A stretch of 33,564 nucleotides of DNA from Sphingopyxis soli (lineage in GTDB: Bacteria; Pseudomonadota; Alphaproteobacteria; Sphingomonadales; Sphingomonadaceae): the NCBI RefSeq assembly GCF_018682675.1, contig NZ_JAFMTR010000076.1:1-33564 (forward strand), in the 5' to 3' direction. A program made the translations under genes and the position numbers. The notes under the pieces are model-generated. The model had not been told where the DNA came from. It searched no databases and was given only the letters and a program-made list of their open reading frames with translations. Shown here piece after piece: positions 24,765-32,314 of the stretch. The number at the start of each line of letters is the position of its first letter. Position 1 is the first letter of the stretch.

Positions 24765-26660
24765 ATGTGCGGGATCGCGGGAATTTATCATCTGGAGACG
24801 GCGAAGCCGGTCGATCCCGCGCGGCTTCGCGCGATGCTCCACCCGATGGCGCATCGCGGCCCCGACGGCAGCGGCACCTGGACCGCGCCCGGCGTCGGTT
24901 TCGGCCACCTCCGCCTGTCGATCATCGATATCGCGGGCAGCCTGCAGCCGATGGCGAGCGACGACGAAATTGTCACCATCACCTACAACGGCGAAATCTA
25001 CAATTTCCGCGAGCTGCGCGCCGAGCTCGAGGATCGCGGCCACCGCTTCCGCACCAGCGGCGATACCGAGGTGATCCTCGCGGCGTGGCGGCAGTGGGGC
25101 GTCGAATGCCTGTCGCGCCTGAACGGCATGTTCGCCTTCGCCATCCACGACCATGCGCGCGGCTGCCTGTTCCTCGCGCGCGACCGGCTGGGGGTGAAGC
25201 CGCTCCACCATGTCCGGCTGTCCGACGGGTCGATCGCCTTTGCGTCGGAGCTCAAGGGGCTGCTCCGCCATCCGCTGCTGCGGCACGAGCCCAATCTCGC
25301 CGCGGTCGAGGATTTTCTCGCGCTGGGCTATGTCCCGGACGATAACTGCATCGTCGCGGGGGTCGAGAAATTGGCCGCAGGGCACTTCCTCCTCCTCGAA
25401 CGCGGCAAGCCGTTCCCGGCGCCGCAGCGCTGGTGGGCGCCCGATTTTTCGCGGCGCGTCCGCGTCGGCGAGGCCGAGGCCGCCGAGCATCTCGTCCACC
25501 TGATGCGCGCCGCGGTCACCGACCGCATGGTGGCCGACGTGCCATTGGGCGCCTTCCTGTCGGGCGGGGTCGACAGCAGCGCGGTCGTCGCGCTGATGGC
25601 GGAGGCAAGCGCGAAGGCGGTCAAGACCTGCACGATCGGCTTCGACCAGGCGGCGCTCGACGAGACGGCCTATGCGCAAGCGATCGCCGAACGCTTCGCG
25701 ACCGATCACCGGACGCGCACCGTCGCCGCCGCCGATTTCGCGCTCGTCGACAGGATCGCCGACATGTTCGACGAACCCTTCGCCGACGCGAGCGCGCTGC
25801 CGACCTACCGCGTCTGCGAACTCGCACGCGAGCAGGTCACCGTCGCGCTCTCGGGCGACGGCGCCGACGAGGCGTTCGCGGGATACCGCCGCCTGGTATT
25901 CCAGCATCAGGAGGAGCGGCTGCGCGGCCTCATCCCCGGCGTGCTGCGGCGCGGCCTGCTCGGCCCGCTGTCGCGCGTCTGGCCGCAGATGGACTGGGCG
26001 CCGCGTCCGCTGCGCGCGCGCGCGACGCTCGCCGGTCTGTCGAAGGGCGGGACAGAGGCTTATGCCGAGGCGGTCGGCGTGACCGGTCCCGCGCAGCGCG
26101 CGCGGCTCTACAACGACGCCGCGGTCCATGCGCTCGGCGACCATATCGCCGAAGCGCGCTACTGGAAGGCGATGAGCGAGGCGTCCGCGCGCGAGCCGCT
26201 CGACCGGGCGCAATATGCCGACCTGATGATCTGGCTGCCCGGCGACATCCTGACCAAGACCGACCGGATGAGCATGGCGGTCAGCCTCGAGGCGCGCGAG
26301 CCGCTGCTCGACTATCGCCTGATCGAATTCGCCGCGAGCCTGCCCGCGTCGATGCGGGTCAAGGGCGGGACGGGCAAGGCTATCCTCAAGCAGGCGATGG
26401 AACGCTATCTGCCGCACGATATCCTCTACCGGCCGAAGATGGGCTTTGTGACGCCGGTGACGCAATGGTTCCGCGGGCCGCTCGCGGCGCAGGCAAAGGC
26501 GCTCGCGGCGTCGGCGACGCTCGCGCGGTCGGGCTGGTTCGACATGGCCGAAATCGAACGCATCGTCGCCGCGCACCAGTCGGGACGCCGCGATCACGGG
26601 AGGCTGATCTGGCAATTCTTCATGCTCGAAAAGTCGCTGGCGAGGCTGTTCGGGATATAG
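24765..26660 (+). CDS. XrtA/PEP-CTERM system amidotransferase (asparagine synthase-like)
   Basis: A 631-residue class II glutamine amidotransferase. N-terminal Cys2 in MCGIAG is the glutaminase nucleophile, so the start must be ATG 24765 even though the Shine-Dalgarno (AAGG at 24750) is distant. The glutaminase domain contains HRGPDG and NGEIYN; the synthetase domain has the PP-loop SGGVDSS (about 266-272) and the SGDGADE motif. It should use ATP and glutamine to amidate a carboxyl group, most likely on a uronic acid or amino-acid decoration of the polysaccharide rather than making free asparagine. A hairpin follows the stop. Confidence 0.92.
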   Translation: MCGIAGIYHLETAKPVDPARLRAMLHPMAHRGPDGSGTWTAPGVGFGHLRLSIIDIAGSLQPMASDDEIVTITYNGEIYNFRELRAELEDRGHRFRTSGDTEVILAAWRQWGVECLSRLNGMFAFAIHDHARGCLFLARDRLGVKPLHHVRLSDGSIAFASELKGLLRHPLLRHEPNLAAVEDFLALGYVPDDNCIVAGVEKLAAGHFLLLERGKPFPAPQRWWAPDFSRRVRVGEAEAAEHLVHLMRAAVTDRMVADVPLGAFLSGGVDSSAVVALMAEASAKAVKTCTIGFDQAALDETAYAQAIAERFATDHRTRTVAAADFALVDRIADMFDEPFADASALPTYRVCELAREQVTVALSGDGADEAFAGYRRLVFQHQEERLRGLIPGVLRRGLLGPLSRVWPQMDWAPRPLRARATLAGLSKGGTEAYAEAVGVTGPAQRARLYNDAAVHALGDHIAEARYWKAMSEASAREPLDRAQYADLMIWLPGDILTKTDRMSMAVSLEAREPLLDYRLIEFAASLPASMRVKGGTGKAILKQAMERYLPHDILYRPKMGFVTPVTQWFRGPLAAQAKALAASATLARSGWFDMAEIERIVAAHQSGRRDHGRLIWQFFMLEKSLARLFGI

Positions 26661-26667
26661 TTTCCCC

Positions 26668-26686
26668 TCCCGCTTGCCGGGCGGGA
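26668..26686 (+). terminator. Possible terminator hairpin after the amidotransferase
   Basis: TCCCGC (26668-26673) pairs with GCGGGA (26681-26686) across a seven-base loop, eight bases after the amidotransferase stop. No U-tract follows, so termination would be weak or Rho-assisted. It could alternatively be a repeat of the type seen elsewhere in the window. Confidence 0.4.
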
Positions 26687-26738
26687 CCTGGACGAATTGC
26701 CATCTCCTCTTAACGCTTCGATGCTAGGATAACCGGCG

Positions 26739-27923
26739 ATGACGGTCTATCCAGCCTTTCCGGCCACCGCCGCCGCAGCTCCGGATTCGGCGCCGCTCGC
26801 GGTGCGCATCGTCGACCCGCTGGCGCTGTCCGACGACCTGGCCGCGGCGTGGGACGGGCTTGCCGACGAGGCGAGCGAGCCCAACCCGTTCGTCGAGCGC
26901 TGGTGCCTGCAACCCGCGCTCCACCTGCTCGACCCCGCGCGCGAGGCGCGGCTGGTCATGGTGATGGGCGGCCGCGACGGGCCCCTGATCGGCGTGATGC
27001 CGCTCGCCTCGGCGGTCAAATACGGACCCTTGCCGCTGCGCCACGTCACCGGCTGGGCGCATCCCAATCATTTCCACGGAGCGCCGCTCGTGCGGGCGGG
27101 GATGGAGCATCTGTTCTGGTCGATCCTGCTCGGCTGGTGCGATGCGGCGGGCTGGGCGCACACGCTGATCCATGTGCCGCGCCTGACCGGGGATGCGCCG
27201 CTGCACCGCGCGCTCGCCGACGTGTCGCGCGATCGCGGCGCGGCGGCGGAGATCGTCCACCGCGAGGAGCGCGCGCTGCTCGAGAGCGATCTTTCCCCGG
27301 CCGCCTATTGGGACGTCGCGGTGCGCGCGAAGAAGCGCAAGGAGCTGCGCCGGCAGGCAAGCCGCCTTGCGGAGGAGGGGCGCGTCTCCGTCCGCCGCTG
27401 GACCGGCGAGGAGCCGATAGAACAATGGATCGGCGCTTTCCTCGACCTCGAGGCGCGCGGGTGGAAGGGGCGCGCGGGATCGGCGCTCGCCAGCCACGGC
27501 GATACCGAGGCATGGTTCCGCGCGATCGTCGCGGCGGCCGCGGCGGCGGGCAGGCTCGACATGCGCGCGCTGGTGCTGAACGATCGCCCGCTCGCGATGC
27601 TCGTCAATTTCCTCGCCGTCCCCGGCGCCTTCTCGTTCAAGACCGCGTTCGACGAGGATTATGCCCGCTTCTCGCCCGGCGTCCTGCTCCAGCAGGCGAA
27701 CCTCGACCTGCTGGACGATCCGCGCATCGCATGGGTCGACAGTTGCGCGGCGCCCGGCCATCCGATGATCGACAGCGTCTGGCGCGAGCGGCGCCATCTC
27801 GTCTGGGTCAACGCGCCGCTCGGCGGCAGCGGCGACCGGCTGCGCTTCCGGGCGCTCGCGACGGCCGAACGACTATGGCGGCGTTGGAAACGCCCCGCTG
27901 CGAAGGTAGAAGACCAGCCATGA
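26739..27923 (+). CDS. CelD/FemAB-like GNAT acetyltransferase
   Basis: A 394-residue protein of the Acetyltransf_6 (CelD/BcsL) type, the third transferase of this fold in the window. The N-terminal half has NPFVERWCLQPALHLL and GWAHPNHFHGAPL; the central basic helix KKRKELRRQASRL (about 200) and the C-terminal FSFKTAFDEDYARFSPG are the family landmarks. Acetyl or aminoacyl transfer to a sugar is likely; the acceptor is unknown. ATG 26739 has AGGA nine bases upstream. Its stop overlaps the next start (ATGA), so it is coupled to the cupin-like gene. It lies 78 bp after the amidotransferase and may belong to the same transcript. Confidence 0.82.
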   Translation: MTVYPAFPATAAAAPDSAPLAVRIVDPLALSDDLAAAWDGLADEASEPNPFVERWCLQPALHLLDPAREARLVMVMGGRDGPLIGVMPLASAVKYGPLPLRHVTGWAHPNHFHGAPLVRAGMEHLFWSILLGWCDAAGWAHTLIHVPRLTGDAPLHRALADVSRDRGAAAEIVHREERALLESDLSPAAYWDVAVRAKKRKELRRQASRLAEEGRVSVRRWTGEEPIEQWIGAFLDLEARGWKGRAGSALASHGDTEAWFRAIVAAAAAAGRLDMRALVLNDRPLAMLVNFLAVPGAFSFKTAFDEDYARFSPGVLLQQANLDLLDDPRIAWVDSCAAPGHPMIDSVWRERRHLVWVNAPLGGSGDRLRFRALATAERLWRRWKRPAAKVEDQP

Positions 27924-28801
27924 CCGGCCAACCCATCCTCGACCAGCCCGCCATCGACCGGCGCGTGTTTCCCGCGGAAACACTTGCGCGGATGGAAACG
28001 CTCTATCCGGCGCAGGCGGGCTTGCTGCACCACCGCCTGCCCGAACATCGCCTGCTGTCGCTCGACGCGCTCGCGGCGCTGGGTGAAAGCCTGCCGGTCG
28101 GCCAGGTCGAATATAATCCGGGCGACGTGCCGATCGGGATCGCGCCCGAGGATGTGCCCTCGAACGGCCTGTCGATTGGGGAGACAATCCGCACCATCGA
28201 CACCAATGGAAGCTGGGCAGTGCTCAAGAATATAGAGACGGTGCCCGACTATCGCGCGCTGCTGATGGACCTGCTCGGCGAACTGGCGCCGGTGGTCGAA
28301 CCGCGCACCGGCGCGATGCTGACGCCGCAGGGTTTCATCTTCATCTCGTCGCCGCGATCGATCACCCCGTTCCACTTCGACCCCGAACATAATATCCTGC
28401 TCCAGCTGCGCGGGACCAAGGTGATGCACGTCTGGCCCTCGGGCGACGAACGCTTTGCGCACCGCACCCAGCACGAGCGCTATCACACCGGCGGGCATCG
28501 CAACCTGCCGTGGCGGGACGACTATCTCGGCGCCGCACAGCAGGTGCCGCTGGGCCCCGGCGACGCGGTGCTGATGCCGGTGATGGCGCCGCATTTCGTC
28601 GCCAATGGCGACGCGCCCTCGATCTCGCTGTCGATCACCTGGCGCAGCGAATGGAGCTACCGCGAGTCCGAGGCGCACGCCGCCAACGCCGCGCTCCGCC
28701 GCATCGGCCTCGACCCGAAGATGCCGCCGCGCTGGCCGAGTTATGCGTGGGCCAAGACCGTCGGCTGGCGCGTCGCGCGAAAGCTCGGCATCGTCGCATG
28801 A
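27920..28801 (+). CDS. JmjC/cupin-like iron(II) oxygenase-type protein
   Basis: A 293-residue double-stranded beta-helix protein. The iron ligands of a 2-oxoglutarate-dependent JmjC/cupin_8 oxygenase can be seen: His152 and Asp154 in FHFDPEHN and the distal His225 in MAPHFVANG, with Lys167 a candidate 2-oxoglutarate contact. Family members hydroxylate proteins or small molecules; the substrate here is unknown. ATG 27920 overlaps the acetyltransferase stop. No membrane segment or signal peptide is seen. It could hydroxylate a sugar decoration made by its partner, but this is a guess from gene order. Confidence 0.78.
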   Translation: MTGQPILDQPAIDRRVFPAETLARMETLYPAQAGLLHHRLPEHRLLSLDALAALGESLPVGQVEYNPGDVPIGIAPEDVPSNGLSIGETIRTIDTNGSWAVLKNIETVPDYRALLMDLLGELAPVVEPRTGAMLTPQGFIFISSPRSITPFHFDPEHNILLQLRGTKVMHVWPSGDERFAHRTQHERYHTGGHRNLPWRDDYLGAAQQVPLGPGDAVLMPVMAPHFVANGDAPSISLSITWRSEWSYRESEAHAANAALRRIGLDPKMPPRWPSYAWAKTVGWRVARKLGIVA

Positions 28802-28834
28802 CGGCTGTGACAGATTGCTTTCAATTGCCGCAAT

Positions 28835-28863
28835 TTGGCGTTATGGGCCCGCATCCCGATATT
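28835..28863 (+). promoter_or_regulatory. Putative sigma-70-type promoter for infA operon
   Basis: TTGGCG (28835-28840) and GATATT (28858-28863) are spaced by 17 bases, each matching four of six consensus positions. Transcription would begin near 28870, leaving a short leader with AGAGG before the infA ATG at 28883. Confidence 0.4.
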
Positions 28864-28882
28864 TCGAGCCCCTAGAGGATAG

Positions 28883-29101
28883 ATGGCGAAAGAAGAACTT
28901 CTGGAAATGCGCGGCCAGGTGGTCGAACTGCTCCCCAACGCGATGTTCCGCGTGAAGCTGGAAAACGACCACGAGATTCTGGGCCACACGGCCGGCAAGA
29001 TGCGCAAGAACCGCATCCGCGTTCTGGTGGGCGACGAAGTGCTCGTCGAGCTCACCCCCTATGACCTGACCAAGGGTCGGATCACCTATCGCTTCAAGTG
29101 A
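28883..29101 (+). CDS. infA: Translation initiation factor IF-1
   Basis: A 72-residue S1/OB-fold protein that binds the ribosomal A site during initiation together with IF-2 and IF-3. The sequence from [11 protein letters not shown] through [14 protein letters not shown] to the final TYRFK matches IF-1 over its whole usual length. ATG 28883 follows AGAGGATAG. The stop overlaps the Maf gene start as GTGA, opening a four-gene housekeeping operon. Confidence 0.98.
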   Translation: MAKEELLEMRGQVVELLPNAMFRVKLENDHEILGHTAGKMRKNRIRVLVGDEVLVELTPYDLTKGRITYRFK

Positions 29102-29688
29102 GCGGCGCGGCGACCTCTCCCGCGCTGGTACTGGCATCGACCTCGCCGCGCCGGCGCGAACTGCTGGCGCGGATCGGCCTGACGCCGGCGCGCATCGCTG
29201 CTCCGGAAATTGACGAGAGCCCGCTGAAGGGCGAGCTGCCGCGCGCCTATGTCGCGCGGCTTGCCGAAGCGAAGGCACTGGCGGTCGAACGCGCGGCGGG
29301 CGAAGTGGTGCTCGCGGGCGATACGACCGTCGCGGTCGGCCGCCGCATCCTCGAAAAGCCCACCGACGAGGCCGATCTGCGACGGATGCTGGCGCTGATG
29401 TCGGGCCGCCGTCATCACGTCTGGTCGGGCGTCTGCGTCGTCGGCGCCGACGGCAGGCCGCGCGTCCGCGTTGTCGACACGATCGTCGCCTTCAAGGCGC
29501 TGAGCGCGGCCGAGATCGACTGGTATGTCGCCAGCGGCGAGGGGATGGGCAAGGCCGGGGGCTACGCCATCCAGGGCAAGGCCGAGGTCTTCGTGCGCTT
29601 CCTGTCGGGCAGCCACTCGAACGTCGTCGGCCTGCCGCTGTTCGAGACGCGGGCGCTGTTGACGGCCGCCGGGGTGCCGCTTGGCTGA
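29098..29688 (+). CDS. maf: Maf-like nucleoside triphosphate pyrophosphatase
   Basis: A 196-residue Maf/YhdE-type enzyme that hydrolyses dTTP, UTP or modified nucleotides to monophosphates. Visible motifs are [12 protein letters not shown] near the start, the catalytic region AGDTTVAVG with Asp75, [13 protein letters not shown], and [11 protein letters not shown] with [11 protein letters not shown]. The start is GTG 29098, in a GTGA overlap with the infA stop; no ATG lies nearby in frame. Its 3' end overlaps the RNase-like gene by eight bases. Confidence 0.93.
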   Translation: MSGAATSPALVLASTSPRRRELLARIGLTPARIAAPEIDESPLKGELPRAYVARLAEAKALAVERAAGEVVLAGDTTVAVGRRILEKPTDEADLRRMLALMSGRRHHVWSGVCVVGADGRPRVRVVDTIVAFKALSAAEIDWYVASGEGMGKAGGYAIQGKAEVFVRFLSGSHSNVVGLPLFETRALLTAAGVPLG

Positions 29689-30658
29689 GTGGCTGTACGA
29701 GGACGGCATCGGCGAGCGCCGCGCCGCGCTCGTCGAGGACGGAGAGATCATCGAAGCGCGGATCGAGCGCGACGGCGAAGGGCCGCGCGTCGGGGCGGTC
29801 GTGGCGGCGCGGCTGGTCGAGGCGGGGAGGGGCGCGCGCGTCACGCTCGACCTGCCCGGCGCGCCGCAGGCGACGCTGGCGTCGGTCCCGCCCGGAACAT
29901 CGATAGGCGCGCGCCTCAACGTCGAGATCGTTCGGATGGCGCTCAGCGAACGCGGGCGCGACAAGCCGGCGCGGGCGCGCATCACCGATGCGGCGTCGGC
30001 GGATGGGCCCGACCTGCGCGCCCGGATCGCGGCGAGCGGTACGCCAGTTACCGATGTGTCGCATCCCGGTCCCGACCGGCTGGAGGAGGCGGGCTGGTCC
30101 GAACTGATCGACCGGGTCCGCACCGGTCACGTCCCCTTTCCGGGCGGCGCGCTGTGGGTCGACGCGACCCCCGCGATGCTGCTGATCGACATCGACGGCG
30201 AGGGCGATGCGTTCGCGCTGGCGAAGGCGGGGGGCGCCGCCGCGCTGCGCCTCATCCGTTGCTGCGACGTCGGCGGATCGATCGGCATCGACTTCCCGTC
30301 GCTTGGCGGCCGCGCCGAGCGGCAGGCGATCGATGCGCTGGTCGACGAGCTGTTGCCGCCGCCTTTCGAGCGCACCGCGATCAACGGCTTCGGTTTCTTG
30401 CAGATCATCCGCCGCCGCGAACGCCCGTCGCTGATCGAGCAGGTGCGATTCGATCCCGTCGCGACCGACGCCGCGCTGCTGCTCCGCCAGGCCGAACGCG
30501 CGCGCGGCGCGGGCGTGCTGCAACTCACCGCGCGCGCGGCCGTTGCCGACCATATCGCCGCGCACCCGCAATGGATCGCCGAGTTGCAACGCCGCAGCGG
30601 TCGCCCGGTCGAGCTGGCGCGCGCCGCCGAGATGAAAGGAGTGGGCCATGCCCAGTGA
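29681..30658 (+). CDS. Short ribonuclease E/G-family protein
   Basis: A 325-residue RNase E/G-like endoribonuclease. The S1-like N-terminal part (about 30-95) is diverged. The DNase I-like catalytic part keeps the metal-binding acidic residues: Asp170/Asp172 in LLIDIDGEGD and Asp204 in GSIGIDFPSL, aligned with the two aspartates of RNase E. It is much shorter than RNase G (about 490 residues) and lacks the zinc-link cysteines needed for the RNase E dimer. The start is TTG 29681, overlapping the Maf stop; no better start is in frame. It overlaps yacG by 11 bases. The role is probably rRNA or mRNA processing. Confidence 0.85.
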   Translation: MAEWLYEDGIGERRAALVEDGEIIEARIERDGEGPRVGAVVAARLVEAGRGARVTLDLPGAPQATLASVPPGTSIGARLNVEIVRMALSERGRDKPARARITDAASADGPDLRARIAASGTPVTDVSHPGPDRLEEAGWSELIDRVRTGHVPFPGGALWVDATPAMLLIDIDGEGDAFALAKAGGAAALRLIRCCDVGGSIGIDFPSLGGRAERQAIDALVDELLPPPFERTAINGFGFLQIIRRRERPSLIEQVRFDPVATDAALLLRQAERARGAGVLQLTARAAVADHIAAHPQWIAELQRRSGRPVELARAAEMKGVGHAQ

Positions 30659-30842
30659 AACCTCTGCAAAACCCGGCAAATGCCCGCTCTGCGGCAAGCC
30701 GCGCGTCCAGCAATATCGCCCCTTCTGCAGCCGCGGCTGCCGCGACCGCGACCTCAATCAATGGTTCGACGAGGGCTATCGCGTGCCCGCGCACGAGGGG
30801 CCCGACGGCGGCACCGGCGACGGCGGTTTCGAGGGCGATTGA
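30648..30842 (+). CDS. yacG: DNA gyrase inhibitor YacG, zinc-binding
   Basis: A 64-residue zinc protein. The ligands are CPLC near residues 12-15 and CSRGC near 28-32, the C-x2-C...C-x3-C pattern of YacG, followed by the conserved RDLNQWFDEGYRVP stretch. In E. coli YacG binds GyrB and blocks DNA binding. ATG 30648 has AAAGGAG upstream and overlaps the end of the RNase-like gene. It ends the housekeeping operon 96 bp before tRNA-Phe. Confidence 0.95.
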   Translation: MPSETSAKPGKCPLCGKPRVQQYRPFCSRGCRDRDLNQWFDEGYRVPAHEGPDGGTGDGGFEGD

Positions 30843-30869
30843 GACGCGAATTTTGCGCAACAAAGCCAC

Positions 30870-30898
30870 TGGACAGGATCAAAAGCCGTGCCTATAGC
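30870..30898 (+). promoter_or_regulatory. Promoter of tRNA-Phe
   Basis: TGGACA (30870-30875, five of six to consensus) and TATAGC (30893-30898, four of six) are separated by exactly 17 bases. Transcription would start near 30905, about 34 bases before the mature tRNA. This is the best sigma-70-type promoter I see in the window. Confidence 0.6.
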
Positions 30899-30938
30899 CG
30901 CCGCTCGCCTGCAGGCCGACCGGCCTAGCGAAGGCCGT

Positions 30939-31014
30939 GCCCGGGTAGCTCAGTTGGTAGAGCATGCGACTGAAAATCGCAGTGTCGGCGGTTCGACCCC
31001 GTCCCCGGGCACCA
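30939..31014 (+). tRNA. tRNA-Phe (GAA)
   Basis: A 76-nt tRNA folds completely: acceptor GCCCGGG (30939-30945) with CCCGGGC (31004-31010), D-stem GCTC/GAGC (30948-30951/30960-30963), anticodon stem TGCGA/TCGCA (30965-30969/30977-30981) with anticodon GAA at 30972-30974, and a GTTCGA T-loop. Discriminator A and encoded CCA (31012-31014) end it. No integrated element or duplicated tRNA end is seen after it. Confidence 0.98.
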
Positions 31015-31054
31015 TATTTCCAGACCGATTTCGGGCCACCGGCGCGGCGGCGAT

Positions 31055-32155
31055 TCAGACGATCGCCAGCGCGAACAGCAGCGACGCGGCAAAGCTCGTC
31101 AGCGACGCCAGCAACACCGGCACCGCCGCGCGCCAGCCCATCTCGAGCAGCAGCTCCAGCCGCGTCCGCATCGCGGTCGCCGTCACCGCGAGCAGCAGCA
31201 GCGCCTTCGACCCGGCGAGCGCGGCGGCGCGCATCGCTTCGGGGATCGGTGCCACGCTGTTCAGCGTCACCATCGCAAAGAAGGCCGTGATGAACCAGGG
31301 CAGGGCGAGGCGCCGCCAGATGCGCGTGTCGCCACCGCCCTCGGGCTTCAGCAGCACCCCGACGAGCGCGACGACCGGCGCGAGCAGCGCCACGCGCGCG
31401 AGCTTGACGATCGTCGCGCTCGCTCCCGCCGCGTCGGAAAAGGCGTAGCCGCCGCCGATCGCCTGCGCGACATCGTGGATCGACGCGCCGATCAGGAAGC
31501 CGGCCTGCTTGTCGCCGAGGCCGAATTCGCCCGCGAGCAACGGATAGATCGTCATCGCAAGCGCGCTCGCGAGCGAGACGCCGACCAGGGTCAGCGCGAA
31601 CTGCGCCTGCGACAGCCTCTGCTTTCCGATCACGCCATAGAGCGCGAGCGCCGCGCTCGCGCCGCAGATCGCGGTCGCGCCGCCCGCCAGCAATCCGGCG
31701 TAGGGCGTCTGCCCCGACAGCCGCGCGCCCAGGAACCCGGCGCCCATCGTCAGCGTCATGATCACGATCAGCGCCGCGAACGGCACCGGCCCCAGCACCG
31801 CGATCTGCCCGAAAGTGACCTGCAGCCCCAGCACGACGATGCCGATGCGCAGAAAGCTGCGCGACGCGAAATCGAGCCCGCGGTGCGTCACCGCGTTCGC
31901 CGAGACGAAGTTGAGCGACAGCCCGACCAGCAGCCCCAGCAGGATGATCGGGAAACCATAATGATCGGACAGCCACGCCGCCGCCGCCGATCCCGCCGCG
32001 CAGGCAGCGAGGCCTGGAAACAGGCTGCCCTTCGGCGCGGTTCCCGCCTTGACCTGCGCCAGATGCAGCTCGCCGAACAGGTCGCCGCCGCTCGGCAGGT
32101 CGTTCCAGTGCGCGTGCCGCATCGAGGTGCCGGCGTTTCTGTCCAGCGCTGTCAT
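31055..32155 (-). CDS. YeiH family membrane transporter (putative sulfate exporter)
   Basis: A 366-residue inner-membrane protein with about ten hydrophobic helices and typical YeiH/UPF0324 segments: GLLVGLSLNFVSANA, FLRIGIVVLGLQV, GGATAICGASAALAL and IGASIHDVAQAIGGG. Family members are annotated as putative sulfate exporters; the substrate is not firmly established. ATG 32155 was chosen over a longer frame at 32227; an internal ATG at 32122 is also possible and neither has a clear Shine-Dalgarno. The gene faces tRNA-Phe tail to tail and diverges from the LacI-type regulator. Confidence 0.88.
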   Translation of the reverse strand: MTALDRNAGTSMRHAHWNDLPSGGDLFGELHLAQVKAGTAPKGSLFPGLAACAAGSAAAAWLSDHYGFPIILLGLLVGLSLNFVSANAVTHRGLDFASRSFLRIGIVVLGLQVTFGQIAVLGPVPFAALIVIMTLTMGAGFLGARLSGQTPYAGLLAGGATAICGASAALALYGVIGKQRLSQAQFALTLVGVSLASALAMTIYPLLAGEFGLGDKQAGFLIGASIHDVAQAIGGGYAFSDAAGASATIVKLARVALLAPVVALVGVLLKPEGGGDTRIWRRLALPWFITAFFAMVTLNSVAPIPEAMRAAALAGSKALLLLAVTATAMRTRLELLLEMGWRAAVPVLLASLTSFAASLLFALAIV

Positions 32156-32211
32156 GGGATCGCGCCATATCGCGAGCCGAGGGAGGCGCGCAAGGCTTCT
32201 CTTGCGGTGCG

Positions 32212-32226
32212 TGGCGCAACGCGCCA
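32212..32226. promoter_or_regulatory. Putative operator between transporter and LacI-type regulator
   Basis: TGGCGC (32212-32217) and GCGCCA (32221-32226) form a perfect 6-3-6 inverted repeat in the 159-bp divergent spacer. It is well placed to control either gene and might bind the LacI-type protein. It lacks the central CG step common in LacI-family operators, so the match is tentative. Confidence 0.35.
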
Positions 32227-32314
32227 AAGCGGACAGCGATGGTCAATCGGCCGGAACGGGGAGACGTGCAGCCGTGACAGGGATTTGCCAGCCGGGGACG
32301 GAGCGCTCGCGCGC

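Noticed and set aside
24363..26615. 750-codon minus-strand open frame opposite the amidotransferase gene
   Set aside because: Same reason: no family features, while the plus strand has a full class II amidotransferase with catalytic Cys2 and PP-loop.
24765..26660. Ordinary asparagine synthetase (asnB)
   Set aside because: Position directly after exosortase A and similarity to the XrtA-linked amidotransferase type make a polysaccharide-tailoring role more likely than asparagine supply.
30939..31054. tRNA-Phe as an integration site for a mobile element
   Set aside because: No integrase gene and no repeat of the tRNA 3' end are visible downstream; YeiH follows directly.
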